DNA of 64,000 nt from Apostichopus japonicus (Eukaryota > Echinodermata > Holothuroidea > Aspidochirotida > Stichopodidae), in assembly GCF_037975245.1 (NCBI RefSeq), contig NC_092574.1, positions 22,314,713 through 22,378,712 on the forward strand. Reading direction: 5' to 3'. Under the pieces are notes generated by a model. It made no database searches and was not told the DNA's origin. It saw only the letters and a program-made list of their open reading frames with translations. Both the position numbers and the translations under genes were made by a program. Positions 13,097 to 23,420 of this stretch are shown in pieces. How positions within the stretch are numbered: the stretch's first letter is position 1; the number at the start of each line of letters is the position of its first letter.

Positions 13097-13980
13097 ATGA
13101 ATCGGCTTTTGATTATAGCTGCTGTGGTCGTTAGTTGCCAGGCGTCAACATTTGTAAACGCACCCAGAGGAAAGGGTTGCTCTTAGTAAGTAGTTGTATA
13201 TTAATCGATTATCTTAAGTCATTCCCCTCACGGTGCTTTGACCGACAAAACCTAACTGTGATATCGTAAAATGAAGTTTAAGTCTAATTATACAATAACT
13301 CGTATATAATTGGCACATATTCATCATAATATACCACACAGCCTAATCATTATAGTTGTGGCTGCTTTCAATTAACACTATACATAGTCATATGTAACGC
13401 AACATTGTGAATTTATCCTTTTTATTCTCTTGTCTTACCCAGCCCAAACTGGAAATGTGACTGCAAACTAGTCTACAGCTGTGACGGTAGCAACAAATTT
13501 CCAGATGACTTCAGTAACACATCTATCGCTGGAGAGGTAAAAAATTTGGCCCCTGGAGACTACCAACTGAGGATTCCAGGGAAAAGATGGCGACGAGAGA
13601 TCTGGAGCCAAGAAGAGTTTTGTAAAAGGGAATGTCATGATCGAATGAATGCGTTCTTGTGTCTTGGCGGTGACGGAGACCCTACAGATTACTCTGACTC
13701 TGCCCTTTGTCTTAAGCTTCTTGCCAAAAAAGGTCCGTTTACCCAAGATGGTAGTGATGAGCCATGCTGCGAGATATACCTACAGTGGGGTCTTAACTGG
13801 TGTCCCGACAAGTGGTACAAACTGGTACGGAATGTTCGGTGTTTAAGTCGAGGTATCGACGGTTCTTTTCCGGGCGATCCAAAATCTTCGCACGTTTTTA
13901 GTGTAGAGGGTGGTTGTACAGCGGATGGAACTCTCGATTTCACATGGTGTGATAGGGTTCCTACATGTCCGATCGTTTAA
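13097..13980 (+). CDS. Secreted cysteine-rich protein, copy A (2 exons: 13097-13185, 13443-13980)
   Basis: Two-exon gene for a 208-residue protein. Exon 1 runs from the ATG to a GTAAG donor at 13186; exon 2 follows a CCCAG acceptor. The codon split TA|C gives Tyr30 and the frame stays open to the TAA at 13978-13980. Residues 1-16 form a hydrophobic signal peptide (LLIIAAVVV core) with probable cleavage after Ala16, so the product should be secreted. The mature chain has 15 cysteines (28, 35, 37, 43, 90, 94, 103, 119, a CC pair at 138-139, 150, 163, 188, 199, 205), an odd number, and is rich in Trp and charged residues (GKRWRREIW, QWGLNWCPDKWY). There is no transmembrane segment. Asn55 lies in an N-T-S sequon found only in this copy. 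Compared with copies B-D it has GGDGDPTD instead of DGSGDPSD, lacks one Pro near residue 127, and has a shorter variable segment (167-177). It has an upstream CCAAT and TATA. I do not recognise the family; an extracellular structural, defence, adhesive or reproductive role is speculation. Confidence 0.82.
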
Positions 13981-15794
13981 CCATAAATTGAATATGGTAA
14001 TAACAGAAGAAAAGCAGCATTACTGTGGTAAATAATTAACTTTCATTTATGTTTAAGATACCAATCAAATTCCTAACGGACAGTTTTTCCTTACCGTAAG
14101 TAATCCAAGTACCATTTAATTCTTCCCTTTTTTTTAAATGTTTGATACAATGTTACAAAGAGATGTCAATCATTTTAAGGATATGCAGGGTTTGTTTCTA
14201 ATTAGCTGTTTTTCTATCCTAAACTTGCTGTCTTGTCAATTTTTAATTTACGTTGAGGAATTGTTTGATGATGGAGTGTCAGGTAGTTTAAACTTCAAAA
14301 TAATCACAATCTTGTCAGAATTTTGTCAGAATTATACTTGACATATTTTAAGCAAGTATAGGTATATCTGCAGAGTAAGGTTCAATCGAAGTGTATATAT
14401 ATAAAATATGTTGCTACGGCGTAGATAGTAATGTAACGCAACCCCCGGAGAGGCGAAACCTCATAGCACAGAAATATAAACAATTAACCTCAAACTGCGA
14501 ATACACTGAAGATGTGTAAATAAGAATAATATCATTTGCATGTGAAATCCTTTCAAGAAGTTGTAATGTCATCATCGAGCTAATTACCACCGGAATGCAC
14601 TATTTCGAGGTAGCAAAATGGATCGTTACTTTAACGTTCCTATAACGAAGTGGTTCTAATATTGTAACATATATGACTTGAACCGCAAAAATATGTAAAC
14701 CTCTGATTTTCGTCATTGTTGAAGTTTGAAATGTTTAAACGAGCGGGAAAAAAGACATATGAAATTTCTAATACACTTTCAGCAAAACTATGTAGCCACT
14801 GAAAACGGTGGTAGCAACTCCTTCCAAAGTTTCCATTTGCATGTAATTCTCAGAAAATGAGACAAAGTTTTCTATACAGATATAGATCAATAGATAAATA
14901 TATGTGGACATCGTAACTACATTTGGTAAAATATTTCCTTAAAGAAACGTCTCAGCAAGAATCTTCAGTTCAACTACTACAAGTTGTGTTTGCTGAATAC
15001 CTGACGTAGTGTAAATGTCATCTGTATTCTCCCCAAGTGTTAGCCTTCTAAAAATTACTAGAAGTTTTCAAAAGTACTTTGCTGGTGGTTCTGCATCTTA
15101 ACTTATTTCGAGACATTGGTGAGTTTAAATTAGACAAGAAAATATTTCCGTGAGGTAAAATACTATAATGGTGGTTGTAATATTCTTGTTAAATTGGGAG
15201 CACGGGTGACAATTTTTCTAATTTCTAGCATATTTGAGGCCGATGCTATGGCCTTTACCCATATACATAAGGCTACAACTGGTGAAATTTGTAACGGTAA
15301 TGAGTGTTCGAGTACAACAGTTTTATAATTTTGGTAATGGTTGATATAAATGTTTCATAATATCATGATATTATATCTTCTTTGTTTCTTTTCTTGTTCT
15401 GTTGTTTTCTGGACGGCATTGAGAACATTGCTTATAATGTCAACACATTTTTTTTTTATTATATGTTTCGAAGTTGAAGTCGTATGAGTTACGATACACG
15501 AAGTGTCCAGAAATATTCAAATCCGCTTCATCTGCTGGGCTGCCCAATTGCTAGGCATACCAGCAACAAGGCATAGAACATAATGAAAACAAACATCTGT
15601 CCTTGTATCTGAAATATTAAGTGGTAATAAAAGCGAATAATGGTATCAAAAATGTTTTTGATAGTACATAATTCGCATTTAAGGCTAATATCTTTTTATT
15701 TTGCATTTAATTCTAATAGTATACAGCTATAGACTTAAGGCACAAAGTAAGTTTTGATATATGATTCAACGTTACAAAAAACACTGCTAGCAGC
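13981..15794. other. Gene A 3' region
   Basis: Collinear with the DNA after genes B, C and D, so it probably includes the 3' UTR. No clear AATAAA lies close to the stop; the first good one is AATAAAA at 15626-15632. A 67-codon open frame at 14138-14341 recurs after B and C but not D, and is treated as chance. Confidence 0.4.
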
Positions 15795-16054
15795 CCAGCG
15801 GCGTAACGCCCATGGGCTTGGACGGGGCAAACCCAGGGCCCCGACCAAAGGGGGCCCCCGCTGCACTGATGTACAGAACTAAGAAGAGGGGTACCTTTTT
15901 TCTTTATTTGAAACGGCAGGTTTTCGTTGGAAAAGCAACCATAAACGAGACAATGGACATATTTTTCTGTGCGTGAATACGTTCGTCATGAATCATATGC
16001 CCCTGCAACTGCAAATCTCGTATCCTTCTTTCCGCATGACTGACTCAAGAGCCT
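15795..16054. mobile_element. Insertion/replacement shared by units 1 and 2
   Basis: Begins CAGCGGCGTAACGCCCATGG, includes GGGGCCCCCGC-rich sequence and ends before AAATTCCTCAG. Units 3 and 4 have a different shared sequence here (GTACAGTTCTATA), so that state is ancestral and this segment is derived. It resembles a fragment of a GC-rich transposon end. Confidence 0.55.
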
Positions 16055-17920
16055 AAATTCCTCAGATACAATCGAAAACTCAGTATGAAAACACAATATT
16101 TTATTGCCCCATCTGACATGCTAATACTCCTTTTGAAAGTCCGCGGGCTTGCTTCACCCTTGATCGACCTATTGAGGGGAGGGCAATTCTTGCACCACTA
16201 TTTTTAGGCTGCGTGGGAACGGAGCTATCCCGAGCTTGATCAAGCCCCTCGTGAGAGGTGGGGTTAGGACAGCTAAGCCCGGGTAAACGTTGACCAATGT
16301 AAATCAACAATTACCTTGGGGTGTAAAAGTTACGATAGATTTGATCGGTTGTGGTTTCCGCCGCTTGCTTATTCCAGTATCGACCCAAAACTGTGTTGTA
16401 TCTTCTAAAATTTGCTGTGTGAACAAAGGACAAATGCAGTGAGAATGAAGGACATGAGTAGTACAGAGTATAGCTGTCCGCATATATCCGCATACATATA
16501 TAGTTTCAGTTGCTGTCTTGAAGCAGGCGGGGATCCAGAGGGGGGTCTCTTGGAGCAAAAAAAAAAGAGAAAAAAAAAGAGAGAGAGAAAAAAGAGAGAG
16601 AAAAGAAAAGAATTAAATTAAACGCCAATTTTAAACATGTAGGACGTCAGAAGGGCGGTTATCCTTACAAGTCAGCCAGGTGAGTCTTTTCCGTCAGATG
16701 AACTAAAGTGTGCACGCGTGCTACACGTGCCAAAAATGCCTAACAATCTCAGACCGAAAAGTTTCAAAATTATAAAGAAGTTATAAAGAAGCTCATTGCA
16801 CATTGAACCCACGATGTTACATCGTTATAGCCCCACTATGCATTTCGTATTGCTGGTATAAAAAAAAATTAGGGGTACTATTGTGTAGTACTTTAATAAG
16901 ACCACATCGCAAAAAGATTGGCACATTCTCAAATATCAAGGAGAAAAAAGTTCAAACAAAAATATCTGTGTGTGTACCAACTCACTAGATGAATCACAAG
17001 TGAGTCTGTATTCCGGGTATTTCATTCATACCCATACCGACGGTATTGAAATCTGTCTTCAACAAATACTGTATATCGAAAAGACCAGGTATATCCCAAA
17101 CAAACCTTGAATACCCAGTAAAAATATTACCTGATGACAACATTGACCCAGATAACACACGCGAGCTCAAGAAATTCCCGCTGCCACTGTTTACACGTGT
17201 AAACGAACGAAACTTAGTTTAAACGTTTAGAATTATCTTCTAATTGTTTAAATGTTAAGTACCCAAATTATCAACATTTACCAACAAGTTAAATCCTATT
17301 TTAACAACCAAAAATCACGCACAATACAAACACTTTTTCTTAAAAAAAAAACCTACAACTTCTTCTGAAAAGAACCAAAATTTCTTCCAATCCTACAGAT
17401 CAATGATTTTGTTTGAAAATAAATATACCATAACAATCAACCGCAAGGTTCCGGTAAACAACACTCCATTAAAGAGATTTTCATGCTCACTACTTTCACA
17501 ATGATACAAAGCTTTTGCATATCTACGATGTCACTCTCTTTACTTTTGAGAGTACCATTTCAAAGAAAAGAAACCCCAAAGTTCTGTTTTACAGACCACT
17601 ACTTGACAAATCAAAGCCATTCCCCTCCCCAGTCACGTTGTATAATAATACCCACACTTTACTACGGCTTATTGCTTTCAAACTTCAGCATAGTTCTACT
17701 GTACTCGCAAGTACAGTTTCCCGCCAAATAGTTCTCACCAGTTCCTTTTCACACACGTAGTTTGTCAAATGCTCTAACAAGTTATTTTGGGAAGAAACCG
17801 ATTCTGTGCGAAACCTATACTCATTACCTTTTCGTTAGTATTTAGTTACACTGTCTTCTACAATATGATATACCCATTCTGCGCTCACCCTTGCAGTACA
17901 TTATAACTATACCTGGTGTG
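16055..17920. other. Non-coding stretch, unit 1
   Basis: Contains a fragment of a GGCGGGGATCCAG transposon end near 16525 followed by an A/G-rich tract (16555-16615). No gene recognised. Confidence 0.4.
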
Positions 17921-17922
17921 TT

Positions 17923-18050
17923 GTTCTGATACCGATTCTGCGCATTTCGTATATTCTAACCTGTTCTGATACAGATTCTGCGCATTACGTATATCCATAC
18001 CTGTTCTGACACTGATTCTACGCAATACTTAATTACCTGGTATTTCCCAT
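17923..18050. repeat. 40-bp tandem repeat, about 3 copies (unit 1)
   Basis: GTTCTGATACCGATTCTGCG-type units start at 17923, 17963 and 18003, a spacing of exactly 40 bp. The same array is at 37307 in unit 2. Confidence 0.8.
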
Positions 18051-19503
18051 ACCGATTATATGCTACTGAACTGTTTGTGGTTGGACTAGGCCCCGTAGTG
18101 GAGTGTACTGAACTGTCCGTTTGCGTTGAAATGAAAGAGACATAAACAACACTGATTTTTCATACTTTATTTTCTTTTTAATCAAATCTATAAATAAGTT
18201 GCTGCAAAAGAAAAAACAGAAATGGGAAAGTCGTCATACAACTGCATATATATACATTTGTAGGCTACGCTAGTGTCCATAGGTTCATTGAATCATGGTA
18301 GTGCTTGATTACAGTTAACGCTGGAAGTAGCGGTTCGGCGAAAATTTCGGTACTCGTCATTGGGTATACAGTTATCTAGTTATACCAACGCACCCTACAG
18401 ACAAGCAAATGTTTTGACCTCAATACCTTGAACAATTTCCCTATAAACTCAGTGCAAGAGAGGCAACTAATGATTCCAGGATAATTTGTATAATGTGTCC
18501 TTCAACCAGCTTTCTTTGCTATGAGAATGTTAGCTGAAACAGAGAGAGACATTACTGTATTTAATGGGCTAGGTATGGTGAAATATATAGTCTAGTCAGC
18601 ATATAGGCCTATAGCCAGTACAACTACAAACCGAAAGGTTAATACGTCTGCCCACATCCAAGTGATCATCATATTGAGCAAAACAATAACAAACATCTGA
18701 CACTTTGTGTTCAAGTGATCTTGTGCTTGATTTCTTGAAATGTGCCAAAAGTTTGTGAAGAAGTTCATCGCCATGAATAATGTGTGATTATTTACTACAA
18801 AATTGTACGAAAAATGTTTGTAGAGTTATGTCCGAGGGATCGGTTTAATAATGGAATGCTAAAGAATGCATAATGGGGTTTTAAGTTTAAGGTCTTATTC
18901 ACCCCCAAAAGAAGCATAGCCTAAGCATATACTATTGTTACTTTGTTACGCCCTAACCATAGAAATTCTATGGCCCTAACTAATAATGCCTAGCATGGAA
19001 ATGATAGAGTAGTACTACTACTCTAGTACTAGTACATATTTTCAGGAACTTTGGAGCACAACGTAGCCATTGATCCCCGCTGAAGGAAAACGAGTAGAGA
19101 AATAACTACTCGAAAGTATACGAAAACCCGCCTCACCATTCCCAACAGCAGATTTACTGTGTATATTGAACAGGCAGAGTAGATGAAAATACAAGTTATG
19201 GTTGATGGTTCCTCATGTCACTTTCAAAAGACGAAACTTTTGATTACTCCCTGGAACGCCAAACGAACGTTTCATCGACGTATATTTTTTTCTGTATAGC
19301 TCATTTATTTAGTTATCTCCAATTGTGTACAATGGGAAAGGAAGTCTCCTATAAAGTCTTAAAAGACTTAACAAGTAAGGAGACTCCCTAGGAGAAAAGA
19401 AAAATATACAAATATATATAATTCAGTATATACGTAAGGATTAAATAAACAGATATAATATCCTAATGATGCTGAGATGGATACGTGAATAGATTATATA
19501 ATA
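18051..19503. other. Unit 1 to unit 2 junction region
   Basis: The junction lies near 18820. No gene seen. It includes the probable 3' non-coding tail of the unit 2 RT fragment. Confidence 0.4.
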
Positions 19504-20470
19504 CTAGTACGAGTTAATAAATTCCTTTTTCAAATGTCTGGTGAATGTGGGTTTTGAAGTTATAGACTTCAAATTTTTGATAGATCATTCCAAATTTGTA
19601 TTGCTCTATTACGAAGACCAAATATCCCTATGTTACTATGGTAAAAATTGCAATGAGCGTTGTCGTGATGGTTATGTAAGACTCGATTACCACAAATGAT
19701 ATAAAGTCCTTAAAAGTGACTGGCAGTAATCCTTTCCATGCTTTGTAAGCAAAGGTAGAAACCTTGACTGTTATAAAATCACCAAGTTTTAATAAATTTA
19801 GGAACTTGAATATTCCACTAGTATGTTCAAGTGGTGGGCATTAGCAATGTGACGTCTAGCCTTTTTTTGGAGAATATTTAGGTGGTCAATGTTAACATTG
19901 TATGTACCAGACCAACAGTAGGATAGGTGTGACAGAACAAATGTTTGATAAAGCATTCTAAGGACATGCTGTGTGAGGAAATAGTTCAGTTTAGATAATT
20001 TACCAGTATTTTTAGCTACAGTGTTACATACTGACGAAACTGGTTATTCCAAGAAAGTTTGCTATCAATATCAATACCAAGAAACTTAGTTTCAGTTACA
20101 CATTTAATTATTTTACCGTCCATCGTAAATTCCTTATCCCAACGAAATACCGCTCTTCTACTACTAAAAACAATATACTTAGCATTATCAATATTAATAC
20201 TTAATTTGTTTGCTGCGAACCAATCACAAAACTTATCCAGTTCACAAGAGACAGTACTTTGGAGTGAATTTACGTTCTTCGAGTGAAAGAAAAGACTGGT
20301 GTCATCGGCAAATAAGACTGTATGAGCGATGTTGGAGACATGGCAGATTCATTAACGTATATAAAGAACAACAAAGGACCTAATACAGAGCCCTGAGGCA
20401 CATCGCAGGCGATTTCACCAAGTCCAGAATTTGAATTCTTGTGTTTGTTTACATGTAAGCCGGTATGATC
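19504..20470 (-). pseudogene. Non-LTR reverse transcriptase fragment (unit 2)
   Basis: Same 5'-truncated RT as at 1311-2315, duplicated with the unit. It has extra small deletions (for example near 20348 and 19915) that break the frame, so no long minus-strand ORF remains. Confidence 0.8.
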
Positions 20471-20605
20471 AGGGAGTAGTTATGGAACAACTAGTGAGTT
20501 GAAAAATCCAGAACAGTGAAAAAACTTCCAGCCTCCACCGGGATTCGAGCCCCGGCCTCCGGCTTTATATGCGGGCACCCTAACCACTATAGGCTATGGA
20601 CGCTG
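20471..20605 (-). mobile_element. tRNA-derived SINE (unit 2)
   Basis: Copy of the SINE at 2316-2450; the tRNA-like part is 20530-20595. The B box has one change (GGCTCGAATCC). Confidence 0.6.
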
Positions 20606-20842
20606 ATTGTATGTCCAGAGGTTCGAAACCAGTAAGCCTAGGTCGGAATTCCATTGTAGGCCTTTTCCCCTGTATCGAACAACACTAGTTCTGTCTTGGT
20701 GACATATTTGCCTTACTCTAGGGACCAATTATAATGCTAACCAACTCGAAATCATGTGTGATTCCTTAAGCCGGATCTCGAAAGAGATACTTTGAACCGA
20801 CTTTGTCAATGAAATGGAAGTAAACGACAATATATATATATT

Positions 20843-21540
20843 TATTTATTTATTGGTTGGCGCGCAGCGTACAAGAAAATTTCTGGTTTCGATACCCCCA
20901 GATCACCGGAAATGGCACATCTCGGGCTTGAAAATGACCAACCAGATGCCTGAGAACCAAGTATTTCCCAAAAGTTTTTTACCCATCCATATCCTTTTGG
21001 AAGATTGTCACCAGTCACACATCATGTTCGACCTCATCGCATCTCCTGCATAAAACTCCGTTGAAGGAAATGGAAAAAATACCAGATATTTCCGAAACCG
21101 AGCACTATACACATGGACAGTTTGGAGGCTGTTCATCCTGGAACGCCATTTTCATGCTCACTGATATGATGTGATATCTTCTGTTTTGCTTTAAAAATTC
21201 GAATAATTGATATGAGACTGAAATAATGAACTTTTATCTGTTTATTGGCAATGCCCCACATTCTTTTGATATCGAAAGATGCACAGTTTTAATTTAATTA
21301 CACAAGGTGATGGCTTCGATTTTCTATTTGCCTTCAGTTTAGGGAAGACCTTGGGGTTTTCATCCCTAGATATCGCTAGATATTGCTATATGTCCATACA
21401 GTACAGTGTCTTTGGGATTTCTTGGGATTTTGCGGGGCCTGATTTTGGGAAATTGCAAATCGGGATTGGTCACACTCCATTTAGGTCAGTGCACGACCTC
21501 TAAACGTCACTAAAACACAACCCGATCACTTGTTATCGAT
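20843..21540. mobile_element. Left part of truncated CAGGSGCGTATCC relative (unit 2)
   Basis: Equivalent to 2771-3470 of unit 1, interrupted at 21540 by the 6-kb insertion and resuming at 27536. Confidence 0.55.
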
Positions 21541-22048
21541 AAAACACCTGGGTCATATTCATGACCCAAACGCAGGGTCGATGGTCTTATAACCCAATTT
21601 GGGTTGTACCATACACTAAGCTGACCTAATGCTAAGTCCGAAACTGACTTTCATCAACGAGTCAAAATAATATTGGACTAAGATTGGTCAACATTATAGG
21701 AATATGAGTGCACCATGTCAGATCAGCCAATTAACGAACACACATTGACCGTCTGATAATATTGGCCCTGCGCGCGCCATAGACAAATTGGCTGTAGGAC
21801 AAGTTTGCTGACAGAGCGAACATGATCAGAAGCACAGATGGATTCGTTTGTGAAAGATAAATTAGAAGAATGGGGCTTGGTGGAATGTGCTAATTCATTT
21901 CAAGGTATGGTATCATGTGCAAATATCTTTTTTATATGTAATTAAATTTCAAGAAATGCTGACGTAGCATACGAAGACATAACGTAAGGCTAAGTCGGTG
22001 ACTGAATTCGTAGTCGTACTAGCATATGGCCTAACGCTAAGCCATAAC

Positions 22049-22106
22049 ACTACATTGCCTAACCAGATAGCCCACTGCAGTGGGCTATCTGGTTAGGCAA
22101 TGTAGT
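22049..22106. repeat. 58-bp perfect palindrome
   Basis: Two 29-base arms meet at CTGCAG (22075-22080) with no spacer or mismatch. It lies directly beside the MITE target site (22107). Confidence 0.95.
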
Positions 22107-22115
22107 TTCTTTAAA

Positions 22116-22388
22116 GGCCGTGGCAATTCTTACGACTAGTTGTAACAATTATTTATAAACTATTCTTACGACAAAGGCGAATTCAAGCGCAGTAAAATAA
22201 ATAAAGCAACTGCGCATGTAGTAGGGGTAACCCTTACCCTAACTTTAACCCTAAACCCTAACACTAACCCTAACCGGAAATTATTGTTACTCCTGGTTGT
22301 AAAAATAGTACTCCTGTCATAAAAATAGCAACTGCGCATGCGTAATGGGAAATTATTCTTACGAATAGTCGTAAGAATAGCCACTTTG
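22116..22388. mobile_element. 273-bp MITE with 9-bp target duplication
   Basis: TTCTTTAAA flanks both ends (22107-22115 and 22389-22397). The ends are inverted repeats: GTGGCAATTCTTACGAC on the left and GTCGTAAGAATAGCCAC on the right, one mismatch over 17. A 9-bp duplication fits Mutator-like or Merlin-like families. Its middle holds degenerate CCCTAA repeats (22227-22276). Confidence 0.8.
22227..22276. repeat. Degenerate CCCTAA (telomere-like) repeats inside the MITE
   Basis: About seven imperfect CCCTAA units, read on the opposite strand to those at the window start. Confidence 0.7.
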
Positions 22389-22549
22389 TTCTTTAAAATA
22401 TTGAGATGATGTATACATGTACGGAACCTCTATTAAGCTCTAGTATCTGATATACAAATCCATAATCCTGATATGAATATTAGGCCCCTAATGGTTGAAA
22501 TTGTAAAATATGGAGCTAATTAACAGAAAGTTCTGTCCAAGTTGTTAAA

Positions 22550-23420
22550 CGGACCCGTTTAGCCTAGGCCTAGTCGCTGCCAGTTAGCCTAGGCCTACGT
22601 ACAAAAAAATGCAAAGTTTTTCGATAGGCCTATATTTTTACATTTGCCGAACTGTATATTTAAAATAAATATGACGATGCACAACTGCATAAGTAAGCAT
22701 TGTTGACGATGCATAATTAAGCATTGTTGTGCAAAGTTTGCTAAGTAAATATGATTAGGCCCCTAGACTAGGCCTATTTGCGATCATGAGGATGACGGCT
22801 AGATTTGGACAGGCTAATGGGGTGTTTTTTTTGGTACACACAGGGCAGCTACTGTAGTGTGAAGCATTTGCAATATGCATAATGTACGTAGGCCTACAGT
22901 AGCGTTCAGCTACTAGTTTAGCCTAACGTTAGGCCTAGGCCCTACTGTGTATAGTGTTATAGGCCTAATGTTAGATATGGAACAAGCTCCTGTGAACAAA
23001 AAAAATCATCAGAGTTTTTACCAGAATTTTAGGGTTAGGCCTAAATAACAAAAATAGCTTAGTTAAATAGCTAATGTTACGTCTGATTAAACAGTAAGTG
23101 TACTAACATACTACCGAACGAAAGGCAAAGAAGACCAAAAAAGAGGCAGAACTTGGAATAAATTTACAACAATTTCATTTGAAAATTTCTTGGCAATGGA
23201 AAAATTTGAATTATCATACAAAATTAACATTTAGGCATAGCCTAGAATGTTAGGCCTATGCTAGGTCTATTTGGTCAAGATGTGAAAAAACAGCCTGTTT
23301 TGCATATATTATGGTTGAAAATAAGTAGGCCTAGCAGATCTTATTTGTTCATAGCGCTTTTGAGCACGTTGCTATACGGTAATATTGGAACGTATTGTTA
23401 GGTAGCCTAGGTTTATATGC
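22550..23420. repeat. TAGGCCTA-enriched stretch
   Basis: The palindromic octamer TAGGCCTA or AGGCCTA/TAGGCCT variants occur about 14 times in under 900 bp, several as AGCCTAGGCCTA. It is an intronic or intergenic part of the 6-kb insertion; no gene was seen. Confidence 0.7.

Noticed and set aside
14138-14341. 67-codon frame after gene A, also after B (33614) and C (48832)
   Set aside because: Lies in the probable 3' UTR, is broken in copy D, and the surrounding non-coding DNA is equally conserved among A-C.
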